Below are positions 8,672-17,807 of a stretch of 64,000 nt of DNA, in pieces. The translations under genes and the position numbers were made by a program. Position 1 is the stretch's first letter. The number at the start of each line of letters is the position of its first letter. Source of the DNA: Aminiphilus circumscriptus DSM 16581 (GTDB taxonomy: Bacteria; Synergistota; Synergistia; Synergistales; Aminiphilaceae); assembly GCF_000526375.1 (NCBI RefSeq), contig NZ_JAFY01000007.1, positions 248,001 to 312,000 on the forward strand. Reading direction: 5' to 3'. The notes under the pieces were generated by a model. That model did no database searches, was not told where the DNA came from, and saw only the letters and a program-made list of their open reading frames with translations.

Positions 8672-9711
8672 CGGGGCTTTTTAGCCGTGATGTCGGCATA
8701 GATCTGGGTACGGCGAACATCGTCGTCTACGTTCAGGGACGGGGAATCGTCCTCAGCGAACCCTCCGCGGTGGCTATCAAACACACGGGAAGAAAGGGAA
8801 AGGAAGAGGTCATCGCGGTCGGGGCCAGCGCAAAAGCCATGGTGGGCAAGACCCCCGCCGGAGTCGTGACGGTGCGTCCGCTGCAGCACGGAGTCATTGC
8901 CGACTTCGACATGACCGAGGCCATGATCGGCCATTTCATGACCGCTGCGACGGGAAGGCGTCACATCCTCGCGCATCCCCGGGTGGTCATCTGTGTTCCC
9001 GCCTGCGTGACGGAAGTGGAGCGCCGGGCCGTCATCGACGCGACGCTCGGAGCGGGTGCTCGGGAAGCCTATGTCATCGATGAACCCATCGCGGCCGCGA
9101 TGGGTGCGGGGCTCCCCATCCACGAACCGCGGGGGAACATGGTGGTGGACATCGGAGGTGGCACAAGCGAGGTAGCGGTGCTTTCTCTCGGGGGCATCGT
9201 GGTGAGCAAATCCCTTCGCTCCGCGGGCGACGAGATCGATGCGGCCATCGTGAACATGCTTCGGCAGAATTACACGCTCTGTATTGGCGATGTCACCGCA
9301 GAGGAGATCAAGATCAACATCGGCACTGCGATGCCGCTCGCCGAACCGCTCGTCATGGAAGTGAAGGGAAGGGACCTCATGGATGGTCTTCCCAAAGCGG
9401 TGCGCATCAGTTCCGAAGAGGTGCGGGAGGCGTTGAACCCCATCACCCTCCGGATCGAGGAAATGGTGAAGGATGCGCTCGAACAGACTCCTCCGGAGCT
9501 TGCTCGGGACATTGTGGACCAGGGGATGGTTCTCACGGGAGGTGGCGCACTGCTTCGGGGTATGGGGGAACGTCTCCGGCGGACGCTGAACGTGCCCGTC
9601 ATCACCGCCGAACAGCCGCTCTTTTCCGTTGCACTCGGCGTCGGGCGCGTTCTCGACGAACTGGATGCGATGAAGAAAATTCTCATCGCCGTGGATAAAG
9701 GAGTGCAATGA
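8656..9711 (+). CDS. mreB: MreB, actin-like rod-shape protein (first paralogue)
   Basis: 351 residues. Forms membrane-associated filaments that guide lateral wall synthesis by the RodA/PBP2 machinery. The actin-fold phosphate loops are clear: GIDLGTAN near the N terminus, the VDIGGGT motif near 157, and LTGGGALLRGM near 294. GTG 8656 lies inside the end of radC. The N terminus carries a short amphipathic stretch (FKWIAGLFS), likely the membrane anchor. It heads the mreBCD-mrdA-minCDE-rodA cluster. A second MreB-like gene lies at 62310; the two differ most in the C-terminal third. Confidence 0.97.
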   Translation: MFKWIAGLFSRDVGIDLGTANIVVYVQGRGIVLSEPSAVAIKHTGRKGKEEVIAVGASAKAMVGKTPAGVVTVRPLQHGVIADFDMTEAMIGHFMTAATGRRHILAHPRVVICVPACVTEVERRAVIDATLGAGAREAYVIDEPIAAAMGAGLPIHEPRGNMVVDIGGGTSEVAVLSLGGIVVSKSLRSAGDEIDAAIVNMLRQNYTLCIGDVTAEEIKINIGTAMPLAEPLVMEVKGRDLMDGLPKAVRISSEEVREALNPITLRIEEMVKDALEQTPPELARDIVDQGMVLTGGGALLRGMGERLRRTLNVPVITAEQPLFSVALGVGRVLDELDAMKKILIAVDKGVQ

Positions 9712-9752
9712 GAGGCTTTGCGCTGACGCAGTGAAAGAAACGGAGTGACGGT

Positions 9753-10529
9753 ATGGAACGGAAGGGCGTGAACAATCCCTGGGTTCATGGTGTCCTGGCC
9801 GGTGTGGTGGGACTGTTGCTCTTCATCGTCTCCTTGCAGCTTCCCCTCGCACGAAGCGCCATGGACGCCACGGCGAGGTTCCTTTACTGGCCGGAATACC
9901 CCGCCAGCGCGCTCAGACGTCACCTCCGGGAGATGTACCTGTGGATCACCCGGGAAACGGAGCGTCAGGAGCGGCTCGAGCAGCTGGAAGGAGAAGTCCT
10001 TGCGCTTCGCGCCGTGGTACGCCGTCTCGGCGTGACGGAGCAGCCACCTGCCCGGGGCATGGTGACCGCCCGGGTGACTCTTCGCGAACCGAGTCGGTGG
10101 TGGCAGGAGATCCGGATCGACCAGGGAAGCCTTTCGGGAATTCGCGTGGGCTCACCGGTGCTGCAGAACGGATTCCTTGTCGGAAGAGTCTCTCAGACAG
10201 GTGAGAGGTTCGCCTGGGTCGAACTGATCACCTCCAGTACGCTGCTCATTCCCGCCGTACTGGACCGCACGAGGGATTTGGGTGTCGTGACGGGCGACGA
10301 CGCGGGCAGAGTGTTGCTGCTCTACATCCCCGAGGAAAAAAAACTCCAGGCGGAGATGAGCGTCAGCACCGCCCTTGTGGGCGAATTCCTCCCCCCGGGT
10401 ATCCCCATCGGCAAAGTCGCCTTTGCCGAGGAGGTGACCGGCGGATATCGCCCCTACGTCCTTGCCATCGGTGGTGATCTGGCCAGGCTGTATACCGTTT
10501 CCGTCATGGTCCAGGAGGGACTGCCGTGA
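9753..10529 (+). CDS. mreC: MreC, rod-shape scaffold protein
   Basis: 258 residues. A single membrane helix at about 13-32 is followed by a short coiled coil rich in Glu/Arg (about 63-90) and then the double beta-barrel domain that binds PBP2 outside the membrane. The conserved pattern of a G.PV..NGFLVGRV strand and the 'LPPGIPIGKV' loop is visible. It links the MreB filament to periplasmic wall enzymes. The gap to mreB is 41 nt; it overlaps mreD by 4 nt. ATG 9753 has an ACGGAG-type site upstream. Confidence 0.93.
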   Translation: MERKGVNNPWVHGVLAGVVGLLLFIVSLQLPLARSAMDATARFLYWPEYPASALRRHLREMYLWITRETERQERLEQLEGEVLALRAVVRRLGVTEQPPARGMVTARVTLREPSRWWQEIRIDQGSLSGIRVGSPVLQNGFLVGRVSQTGERFAWVELITSSTLLIPAVLDRTRDLGVVTGDDAGRVLLLYIPEEKKLQAEMSVSTALVGEFLPPGIPIGKVAFAEEVTGGYRPYVLAIGGDLARLYTVSVMVQEGLP

Positions 10530-10990
10530 TCTGGGCGGCGGGGATGTGGTATCTTCAGGATCTCCTCCAGGTTGCGGCGTCGAGCGGAGTGCTGGTTCCC
10601 GAACTCTTCTTTCTTTTTCTGCTTCTTCTCTCCGTCACCGAGGAGTACGATCTCTGCGGCATGGTGTGGATCGCCTTTGTCGGCGGATTGTTCTGGGATC
10701 TGCGCTGGACGGGGCTACCTGGTTTTACCGCGGGCCTTTACGGTGTGCTCCTCTCCCTGGTGGTGGGTACCTGGCGTCTCATTCCGGCTCAGGGACGCAC
10801 TTCCGCCCTGTTCGGCTGTTGTGCCCTCGGCGGGCATCTCGCCATCGGCCTGATGCGAGGCGTATTGCTGCTCTCCACCGGGGTTTCTCTGTGGCCTCTT
10901 GTTTTGCTGCAGCAGCTTGCGGGGATGCCCCTCATCCTCCTAGGCATTCTCTGGTTTTCCCGGAGAGAAGGGCCGTGTCGTGTCCCCTGA
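10526..10990 (+). CDS. mreD: MreD, rod-shape membrane protein
   Basis: 154 residues, almost entirely hydrophobic, with about five membrane helices. The 'GLFWDLRWTGLPG' segment matches the conserved part of MreD ('G...D...G..G'). The protein is an inner-membrane component of the elongasome whose precise job is still debated. GTG 10526 overlaps the mreC stop and has AGGAGGGA 7 nt upstream; the ATG at 10544 is a less likely start. It overlaps the next gene by 11 nt. Sequence conservation in this family is low, so position between mreC and mrdA carries much of the weight. Confidence 0.88.
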   Translation: MIWAAGMWYLQDLLQVAASSGVLVPELFFLFLLLLSVTEEYDLCGMVWIAFVGGLFWDLRWTGLPGFTAGLYGVLLSLVVGTWRLIPAQGRTSALFGCCALGGHLAIGLMRGVLLLSTGVSLWPLVLLQQLAGMPLILLGILWFSRREGPCRVP

Positions 10991-12737
10991 ACGGACCTCC
11001 ATGGATTTTCGCCTTCTCGTCTGGAGAATTTTCATGATGGTGGGCCTGTTTCTTCTGGTGGGAGGGCTTTATTCGTTTCAGGTCGCCCAGGCGGATCGCT
11101 ATGTCAAGCTCGCCACGGACAACCGGCTGCGGTTTATCCGCATTCCTCCGCCTCGGGGAGTGATCTACGACGCAAACGGCCTCTCCCTCGCGGAGAACGT
11201 CCGGACCTTCGACATCAAAGGATATCCTCTGGATCTTTCCAAGGAGGGGGTTTTTTCTCGAATTGCCGTGCTGTTTCAGCGACATGGCATTCCATTTACC
11301 GAAGAGGATCTGGCGCGTTCCTGTGACAGACAGTTTTGGGCGCCTTTTCGGGCCGTAACGCTCGTGAGCAATCTTACCCTGTCCCAGGTGGCGGATCTCG
11401 TGACCGATCCGGAGTTCGTACCGCAGCTCTTTCCCTTTCCCGTGTGGCGTCGTATCTATCCTGCGGGTCCTCTCGCGGCGCATGTCACGGGATATGTGGG
11501 AGAAATCACTCGGGAGGAATTGCAGCAGCGGGGTGACCAGGGGTACCTCGGTGGGGATCAGCTCGGAAAGGCCGGGATCGAACGTTTCTACGAGGAACAG
11601 CTTCGCGGACAGGCGGGCGAGGAGGCCGTCGAGGTGGATGCCCGAGGGCGGCGTCTTCGACAGATCGATTATCGTCCTCCCGCGCCGGGAGCGGATATTC
11701 GTTTGACCCTCGATCTCGGCGCCCAGAGAGTTGCGGCGGAACTCATGAGCGGGCGAAGGGGTGTCTTGCTCGCCATGGACGTGCACACCGGTGCACTGCG
11801 CGTCTTTTATTCGTCGCCCACCTACGATGTGAATCCCCTGACCTGGGGAGTGTCTCCGTCGGAGTGGGGAAAGCTCGTCAATGATCCGGATCGTCCCATG
11901 CTGAACAGAGCCATAGGCGGTGTCTATCCGCCGGGCTCGGTCTTCAAGGTCGTTCCCGCTCTTCTGGGGCTCGCGTCCGGAACGGTGACCGCCTCCACGA
12001 CGGTACACTGCCCCGGCTACATGAATCTCGGGGACAGGACGTTCCGTTGCTGGCAGCGTTGGGGGCACGGCAGAGAGAACCTTGTAACGGCCATCAGGGA
12101 TTCCTGCGACGTGTATTTCTACCAGCTCGGGCTATGGCTCGGTGCGGACGCTCTTGTGTCCTTCGCGGAGCGTTTCGGCATAGGGCAGCTCACCGGGGTG
12201 GACCTTCCCGGCGAGGTGGAGGGAACCGCTGCGGGAAGGGAGTGGAAAAAACGGCGCCTCAATGAATCCTGGTACCAGGGGGATACGGTCAATTATTCCA
12301 TCGGGCAGGGTTTTCTGCTCATGACGCCCCTTCAGGTGGCGCGCATGGCTGCCGTCGTCGCAAACGGGGGCAAACTCGTCACCCCTCATTTCGCCGAAGG
12401 TCATTCCGCTTCCGTGACGGATCTCCAGCTTCCTCAGGAGGCGCTTCGGCTCGTTCGGAAGGGACTGGAAGAGGTTGTCCGGACGGGCACGGGGAAGCCC
12501 GCCGGAGCGTTCGGTGTCGAGATCGCGGGGAAGACGGGAACGGCCCAGAACGCCCATGGCGAGGATCACGCGTGGTTTTTCGGCTACGCTCCCGCGAAGG
12601 ACCCGAAGCTGGTTGCGGTGGCTCTCGTGGAGGGAGGCGGCAAGGGGAGCAGTGTGGCCGGTCCTCTTGTCGCCGAGCTTCTTGCGTATCTGTGTCTCGG
12701 AGAACGACGTGGAAACGAGGGGAGAGGCGGGCAATGA
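10980..12737 (+). CDS. mrdA: Penicillin-binding protein 2 (MrdA), elongation transpeptidase
   Basis: 585 residues. Cross-links peptidoglycan during cell elongation with RodA as glycosyltransferase partner. One N-terminal membrane helix (about 14-36) precedes the PBP dimerisation domain and the transpeptidase domain. Active-site motifs are intact: S320-V-F-K323, S375-C-D377 and K518-T-G520. GTG 10980 gives overlap with mreD; the ATG at 11001 is a possible alternative that would remove seven residues. The stop overlaps minC by 4 nt. The class B assignment is firm, and the neighbours support MrdA rather than FtsI. Confidence 0.95.
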   Translation: MSPERTSMDFRLLVWRIFMMVGLFLLVGGLYSFQVAQADRYVKLATDNRLRFIRIPPPRGVIYDANGLSLAENVRTFDIKGYPLDLSKEGVFSRIAVLFQRHGIPFTEEDLARSCDRQFWAPFRAVTLVSNLTLSQVADLVTDPEFVPQLFPFPVWRRIYPAGPLAAHVTGYVGEITREELQQRGDQGYLGGDQLGKAGIERFYEEQLRGQAGEEAVEVDARGRRLRQIDYRPPAPGADIRLTLDLGAQRVAAELMSGRRGVLLAMDVHTGALRVFYSSPTYDVNPLTWGVSPSEWGKLVNDPDRPMLNRAIGGVYPPGSVFKVVPALLGLASGTVTASTTVHCPGYMNLGDRTFRCWQRWGHGRENLVTAIRDSCDVYFYQLGLWLGADALVSFAERFGIGQLTGVDLPGEVEGTAAGREWKKRRLNESWYQGDTVNYSIGQGFLLMTPLQVARMAAVVANGGKLVTPHFAEGHSASVTDLQLPQEALRLVRKGLEEVVRTGTGKPAGAFGVEIAGKTGTAQNAHGEDHAWFFGYAPAKDPKLVAVALVEGGGKGSSVAGPLVAELLAYLCLGERRGNEGRGGQ

Positions 12738-13438
12738 ACGAGAAAAACGGCGAAGAGCTCCGGGGAGAAACTGCTGAAAACGGACAGATTCTCCTGAAGG
12801 GAGGCGTCCAGGGATTACGACTCATCATTCCCGAGCATTTTTCCGGTGAAGAATTGCGGAAGGGATTGCAGGAAATTCTCTCCGGAGGAAAACACATCCT
12901 CCAGGGTGCCCGGATCGTGTTCGATCTCCAGGGGCGTGCCACGGATGCCGGGGAGATACTCTGGATTCTGGAGCACTTTGTCTGGCCCGGAAATGTTTCT
13001 GTGCTTTCCTGGGTGACCTATTCCGCGGAGACCCTGGAGATCCTCCGCCGGAGCGGATTTCCCACGGGGGAACCCGCTCCGACGGGACATGCCGCCGAAC
13101 GCACTCATCGTTCTCTCGTGTTGGAGCGTTCCTTGCGCTCCGGACAGAGGGTCGAACATGGAGGCGATGTCGTCATTGTCGGCTCCGTGAATGACGGTGC
13201 GGAGGTCTTCGCCGGGGGGAACATCGTCGTGTGGGGGCGACTCCAGGGAATTGCCCATGCCGGCTCGGAGGGCAATGCCGATGCCCGGATTCTGACAAGG
13301 GTCTTCGAAGCCTCGCAGGTGCGCATCGGACGAAAAGTGAGTTATGTGGACAAGGATTCCTCCTGGTGGGGAAAATCCGTCGTCATCGGTATCGAGGATG
13401 AGACGTTCATCGTTCGGCCTCTGACGATCCAGTCGTAG
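12734..13438 (+). CDS. minC: MinC, septum-site inhibitor
   Basis: 234 residues. Blocks FtsZ ring formation away from midcell when recruited by MinD. The C-terminal beta-helix domain is unmistakable: RSLRSGQRVEHGGDVV, then SVNDGAEVFAGGNI and VWGRLQGIAHAG (about residues 135-180), with the RIG segment that contacts MinD near 197. The N-terminal domain is shorter and poorly conserved, as usual. ATG 12734 overlaps the mrdA stop by 4 nt. The in-frame coding sequence extends back into mrdA, but that part reads as an unconserved shadow. Confidence 0.95.
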   Translation: MNEKNGEELRGETAENGQILLKGGVQGLRLIIPEHFSGEELRKGLQEILSGGKHILQGARIVFDLQGRATDAGEILWILEHFVWPGNVSVLSWVTYSAETLEILRRSGFPTGEPAPTGHAAERTHRSLVLERSLRSGQRVEHGGDVVIVGSVNDGAEVFAGGNIVVWGRLQGIAHAGSEGNADARILTRVFEASQVRIGRKVSYVDKDSSWWGKSVVIGIEDETFIVRPLTIQS

Positions 13439-13459
13439 CAGCGGGGAGGGTGTTCGGAT

Positions 13460-14260
13460 ATGACCTGTCGCGTAATCGTTGTGACATCGGGCAAGGGTGG
13501 TGTGGGGAAAACGACCACTACGGCGAATCTCTCTGTGGCCCTGGCGAGTCGAGGCTACAAGGTTGTGGCTATGGACGCGGATATCGGCCTTCGGAATCTC
13601 GATGTGGTCTTGGGCCTGGAGAACCGTATCGTGTACACTCTTGTGGATGTGGTGGAAGGCAATTGTCGGCTTCTCCAGGCGCTCGTGCGGGACAAGCGGG
13701 TGAACAATCTTCATCTCCTTCCCGCGGCCCAGACGCGAACGAAGGACGCGGTGACGCCCGAACAGATGCGGACTCTCTGCGACGAGCTGCGCGAACACTT
13801 CGATTTTGTCCTCGTCGATAGCCCTGCGGGTATCGAGGGAGGTTTCCGCAACGCCGCGGTGGGTGCGGATGAAGCCTTGGTGGTGACCACGCCGGAGGTG
13901 TCGGCGGTTCGTGACGCGGATCGGATCATCGGGATGCTCGAAGCCATGGGAAAATCTCCCATCCGGCTGGTCATCAACCGGATTCGTCCCTACATGGTGA
14001 AGCGCGGGGACATGCTCGACGTGGCGGACGTCTTGGACATTCTCGCCGTCGATCTCGTGGGGGTCGTTCCCGACGACGACAGTGTGGTCACCTCCACCAA
14101 CCGGGGTGAACCCCTGACACTCGGGGGAAACAGTCCGGCCTCGAAGGCCTTCGAGAATATTTCGCTGCGTCTCTGTGGGGAGGATGTGCCTTTCTTGGAT
14201 CTCGACAATCCCGAGAAAGAAGGGCTTTTCGGAAAGGTAAGAAAACTCTTTGGCCTGTAG
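13460..14260 (+). CDS. minD: MinD, septum-site ATPase
   Basis: 266 residues. Membrane-binding ATPase that carries MinC and is displaced by MinE. The deviant Walker A motif is present with signature K12 and K17 (GKGGVGKT), plus the DADIGLRNLD switch and VDSPAG Walker B. The last residues (GLFGKVRKLFGL) form the amphipathic helix for membrane attachment. ATG 13460 is preceded by GGGAGGG at 13444-13450. It lies 21 nt after minC and 18 nt before minE. Confidence 0.97.
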   Translation: MTCRVIVVTSGKGGVGKTTTTANLSVALASRGYKVVAMDADIGLRNLDVVLGLENRIVYTLVDVVEGNCRLLQALVRDKRVNNLHLLPAAQTRTKDAVTPEQMRTLCDELREHFDFVLVDSPAGIEGGFRNAAVGADEALVVTTPEVSAVRDADRIIGMLEAMGKSPIRLVINRIRPYMVKRGDMLDVADVLDILAVDLVGVVPDDDSVVTSTNRGEPLTLGGNSPASKAFENISLRLCGEDVPFLDLDNPEKEGLFGKVRKLFGL

Positions 14261-14278
14261 AGGACGGGGGGAACGACC

Positions 14279-14575
14279 ATGGGTTTCTTGAGCAGGTTTT
14301 TCGGCTCCGGAGGGACGAAAAACGTCGCGAAGGAGCGGCTTCAGCTCGTCTTGATCCACGACAGAACGGATATTTCACCCGCCCTCATGGAGGATCTGCG
14401 CCGTGATCTCATTGCGGTGATCAGCAACTATCTCGAGATTGACGAGATGCACATCGACATCGATCTCGAGAGGGAGGATCGTTCCGTCGCCCTTGTGGCA
14501 AACATTCCCGTGCGCACGGTGAAACGGGTCTATGCTCGTTCCGGACGAGGCGGGGAGACGCTTTCCGGCAAATGA
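14279..14575 (+). CDS. minE: MinE, topological specificity factor
   Basis: 98 residues. Stimulates MinD ATPase and confines MinC/MinD to the poles. The N-terminal membrane segment (MGFLSRFFG), the MinD-contact helix with KERLQLVLIHDR (about 18-29) and the C-terminal dimerisation domain with the 'DLIAVISNYLEID' segment are all visible. Presence of MinE means this cell uses the oscillating type of Min system rather than DivIVA alone. The stop overlaps the rodA start by 4 nt. Confidence 0.96.
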   Translation: MGFLSRFFGSGGTKNVAKERLQLVLIHDRTDISPALMEDLRRDLIAVISNYLEIDEMHIDIDLEREDRSVALVANIPVRTVKRVYARSGRGGETLSGK

Positions 14576-15699
14576 ACGCACCCGTATCCACCCGAAGCTT
14601 CACGGAGCATCTCACGCTGAGGGAGCGGCTCCGTCTTCTCGATAAGGGCGCGCTCGCCGCAGCGGTCATCCTTTTTGTCACCGGAGTCGTTGCCATCTAC
14701 AGTGCGGGCTATGGTGGGCGCGAACTCTTCGCCTACAAGCAGATTCTCTGGGGAGGGGTTGCGGCCTGCGCCTATGTAGGTACCATCTGGATAGGTCATG
14801 AGCGGGTACTGCGCTATGCCTATCCTCTTTTCTGGTTTGTACTTTTGCTTCTCCTGGTGGTTCTTCTCGTCGGCATCGAAGCCAAGGGGGCGCAGCGCTG
14901 GATTTCCTTCGGCTTCTTCAGGCTTCAGCCGTCCGATGTGGGCAAGATCGCCCTCTCGGCGGTGCTTGGAAAACATCTGTGCCGCTATCCGCCGAAGAAT
15001 CTGAAGAACCTCTGTTCGGGAATGGCTCTTGCGGGATTGCTCGGTGGACTGGTGTTCCTCCAGCCTGATCTGGGCAGTGTCGTCGTCTATGTCTTCATGA
15101 CTTTTGTCGCCCTCTTTCTGGCGGGAACGCCGGGAAAATATCTCGGAGCCCTCATCGGAGGCGGCATGGCGCTTCTGCCCCTCGGCTGGGCTTTTCTCAA
15201 GGAATACCAGAAAAACCGCATTCTCGTTTTTCTCGACCCCTACGTGGATCCCCTCGGGGCCGGCTACAACGTGATCCAGTCCCGCATCGCCGTTGGCGCG
15301 GGGGGACTTTTCGGAAAGGGATATCTCCAGGGAAGCCAGAGCAAGCTTCGCTTTCTGCCGGAGCCGCACACGGATTTCATTTTCAGCGTTTTTGCCGAGG
15401 AGATGGGTTTTGTCGGAGCGGTGATCCTCCTCGCTCTCTTCGGGTTCCTGCTCTGGCGCATTGCCGTTGCGGGAGCACGCTCGAAGGATCTTCGGTGCAA
15501 GGTCATGGTGGGAACTCTCGCGGCGGGAATCTGGTTCCACGTGTTTCAATGCGTTGCCATGAGCATGGGGCTCGTTCCCGTGAAGGGTATTCCTCTGCCG
15601 CTCTTCAGCTACGGGGGAAGCTCTCTCTTGGGGCAGGGGATCACCCTGGGCCTGGTGCAGAGTGTGTTCATCCACTCCACGCGCCCCTACGAAGAATAA
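14572..15699 (+). CDS. rodA: RodA, SEDS-family peptidoglycan glycosyltransferase
   Basis: 375 residues with about ten membrane helices. Polymerises lipid II for lateral wall growth together with PBP2. The SEDS signatures QPDLGSV (near 164) and the C-terminal FSYGGSSLL (near 344) are present. ATG 14572 overlaps the minE stop. RodA rather than FtsW or SpoVE is chosen because the gene belongs to the mre/mrdA cluster. This is the last gene of the cluster; a repeat element begins 37 nt downstream. I see no T-rich terminator right after the stop. Confidence 0.95.
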   Translation: MNAPVSTRSFTEHLTLRERLRLLDKGALAAAVILFVTGVVAIYSAGYGGRELFAYKQILWGGVAACAYVGTIWIGHERVLRYAYPLFWFVLLLLLVVLLVGIEAKGAQRWISFGFFRLQPSDVGKIALSAVLGKHLCRYPPKNLKNLCSGMALAGLLGGLVFLQPDLGSVVVYVFMTFVALFLAGTPGKYLGALIGGGMALLPLGWAFLKEYQKNRILVFLDPYVDPLGAGYNVIQSRIAVGAGGLFGKGYLQGSQSKLRFLPEPHTDFIFSVFAEEMGFVGAVILLALFGFLLWRIAVAGARSKDLRCKVMVGTLAAGIWFHVFQCVAMSMGLVPVKGIPLPLFSYGGSSLLGQGITLGLVQSVFIHSTRPYEE

Positions 15700-15736
15700 C
15701 GCCGGTGTCGCTTCGAATGGGACCTGTTGAGGGAAT

Positions 15737-15826
15737 CTCTGAATAAGGCCACGTCAGCCCCGCAGGGCGCCTCGCAGAGCCTGACGCGATTCGAGTCAAG
15801 GGAAAGCGAAAGGTCTTTCTTCAGAG
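15737..15826. repeat. Short interspersed hairpin element, copy 1
   Basis: A 90-nt unit sits between rodA and the next gene. It begins CTCTGAATAA and ends with an imperfect inverse copy, TTCTTCAGAG. Inside is a second pair of arms, CGTCAG at 15752-15757 and CTGACG at 15781-15786. Copy 2 at 29936-30024 matches it over the full length with about ten mismatches and one single-base gap. No transposase is nearby. It may be a MITE-like or REP-like element. The inverted ends extend a few bases outward with a GGAG-like flank. Confidence 0.8.
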
Positions 15827-15875
15827 CCTCCTTAGGATAGACAATGCGAGAAATGTCGCGTGAGGAGATGTGTTC

Positions 15876-17807
15876 ATGGTTTTTTCGGAAGAATCGGATG
15901 AGTTGTGGCGGATTCTTGCCAGAGTAAGAAAACCCTCTCGATACACGGGAGGCGAATGGGGTGCCCGGATCCCTTCGAAGACCTCCGGGGAACTGCTTCG
16001 GCTCTGTCTCGCCTTTCCCGATGTGTACGAGGTCGGAATGAGCTATGTGGGATTCCAGATCCTTTATGCTCTGGCGAAAGCGCTCCCCGGGGTCGGAGTG
16101 GAGCGTTGCTATTGTCCGTGGACGGATATGGAACGGGAACTCGTCGCCTCGGGCAGGCCACTTTTCTCGCTGGAGGGGTGCCGTCCCCTGAAGGAGTTCC
16201 ATGTCCTCGGTTTCACGCTTCAGTACGAGTTGACCTACACGAACGTCCTCACCATGCTTCACCTCGGTGGCATTCCTCTGCGGAGTGCGGAGCGGGGTGA
16301 GGATGATCCTCTCGTTGTGGCCGGTGGTCCCGGGGCGCTTACGCCGGAGCCCATGTCTCCTTTCATCGACGCCTTCTGCGTGGGTGACGGGGAAATACTC
16401 CTCCCGGAGATTCTCGAATGCCTTCGTGCCGTGAAAGGCGCGTCACGAGAGGAACGTCTGCGGCAGCTCGCCGCCGTCCCCGGTGTCTATGTTCCCGCCT
16501 TCGTCACCTACACTCCGGGTCCTTCCGGGTTTTTCGTCTCCGGCGGCAGCACCCCTCTCCCCGTGGAACGCCGTTTTGTCCCAGACCTCGACAAGGTTTT
16601 CGCTCCGGAGACGATGGTGGTTCCCTCCACGGAAATCGTGCATGATCGTGCAGTGGTGGAGGTTTTTCGGGGGTGTACCCGGGGGTGTCGATTCTGCCAG
16701 GCCGGCATGGTTCACCGTCCTCTCCGGGAGCGCGCCCCCGGGTCGGTGGAACATCTCGTGGAAAAACTGCTCGATGCGTCGGGATATGAAGAAGCGGGGC
16801 TCATGTCTCTCGCCACCTGCGATTACTCGTATCTCTCCGCTGTCCTGGACCGGCTCGGCCCTCTCCTGAAGGGGCGCCATACCTCCCTCAGCCTGCCGAG
16901 CCTTCGGATGGACGCATTTTCCGTGGCCCTCGCGGATTCGCTGGAGCCACTGCGACGGGGTGGATTGACCTTCGCCCCCGAGGCGGGAACGGCGCGTCTT
17001 CGGGCGGTCATCAACAAGGGAATCAGCGAGGAAGACATGGAGAACACCGTGGACGAGACGTTTCGTCGGGGATGGGAGCGGGTGAAGCTCTATTTCATGA
17101 TGGGGCTTCCCACCGAGACGATGGAGGACCTGGAGGGCATTCTCTCCGTCTCGAAACGCCTCCTCGCCATCGGCAGACGGCACACGAAGCGCGCCCAGAT
17201 GGTGATCTCCGTGGCGGGGTTCGTTCCCAAGGCGCACACGCCGTTCCAGTGGGATTCCCAGGCCAGCATGGAGGAACTGCGGGAGAAGGGGCGCTTTCTC
17301 AAATCAAGAACGACGGACAAACGCATCACGCTCTCCTATCACGAACCGGAGCAGACCTTTCTGGAGGGAGTGCTTGGCCGGGGGGACTCTCGGCTTGGTG
17401 ATGTGGTGGAGCGGGCGTGGCAGCTCGGCGCTCGATTCGACGGATGGGGAGAGTCCTTCGATTTCGGAATCTGGCGGCGCGCCTTCGAGGAGACCGGTGT
17501 GGATCCTTTTCCCGTCGTATTGCGGGAACGGGGGCAAAACGAGCCTTTTCCGTGGGATCACATCCGTTCCGGCGTACGCCGGGAGTTTCTCTGGAAAGAG
17601 AGGGAGCGGAGCAGGAAGGCGCTGCTCACGCCGGATTGTCGCGGGGCATGCACCGGATGCGGGTTCGAGCGGCACTGTCTCCGTTCCCGGGGCGTCGCTG
17701 GGGAACCCTTGGATGGTGATTGCGTGAAGGGAAGCTCGTGTGACTGTCCTCTTCCGGTGTCTTCCGGGCCTTCTTCGGAGATCCCGCAGGAAAAGGGGAG
17801 TGCGTGA
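15876..17807 (+). CDS. B12-binding-domain radical SAM protein (TIGR03960 type)
   Basis: 643 residues. The N-terminal part resembles a cobalamin-binding fold and the central part is a radical SAM core with the 4Fe-4S motif C267-TRG-C271-RF-C274. The C-terminal region has a further cysteine cluster (DCRGACTGCG near residue 592), typical of this family. The reaction is not known; linkage with RNase G and 50S proteins in many bacteria suggests RNA or ribosome modification. ATG 15876 is 8 nt after GAGGAG; a GTG at 15870 is too close. The stop overlaps the next gene by one base, and in some species the two are fused. Confidence 0.9.
   Translation: MVFSEESDELWRILARVRKPSRYTGGEWGARIPSKTSGELLRLCLAFPDVYEVGMSYVGFQILYALAKALPGVGVERCYCPWTDMERELVASGRPLFSLEGCRPLKEFHVLGFTLQYELTYTNVLTMLHLGGIPLRSAERGEDDPLVVAGGPGALTPEPMSPFIDAFCVGDGEILLPEILECLRAVKGASREERLRQLAAVPGVYVPAFVTYTPGPSGFFVSGGSTPLPVERRFVPDLDKVFAPETMVVPSTEIVHDRAVVEVFRGCTRGCRFCQAGMVHRPLRERAPGSVEHLVEKLLDASGYEEAGLMSLATCDYSYLSAVLDRLGPLLKGRHTSLSLPSLRMDAFSVALADSLEPLRRGGLTFAPEAGTARLRAVINKGISEEDMENTVDETFRRGWERVKLYFMMGLPTETMEDLEGILSVSKRLLAIGRRHTKRAQMVISVAGFVPKAHTPFQWDSQASMEELREKGRFLKSRTTDKRITLSYHEPEQTFLEGVLGRGDSRLGDVVERAWQLGARFDGWGESFDFGIWRRAFEETGVDPFPVVLRERGQNEPFPWDHIRSGVRREFLWKERERSRKALLTPDCRGACTGCGFERHCLRSRGVAGEPLDGDCVKGSSCDCPLPVSSGPSSEIPQEKGSA

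Noticed and set aside
15687-15870. Similar short peptides encoded on the - strand of both repeat copies
   Set aside because: Both copies can be read to give a DLSLSLDS...RLCEA phrase, but this follows from DNA similarity; a one-base gap changes the frame within the element and the pieces join unrelated flanks.
15800-15875. Possible promoter for the radical SAM cluster at the end of repeat copy 1
   Set aside because: TAGGAT and GACAAT look like weak -10 boxes, but no acceptable -35 sequence stands at the right distance.
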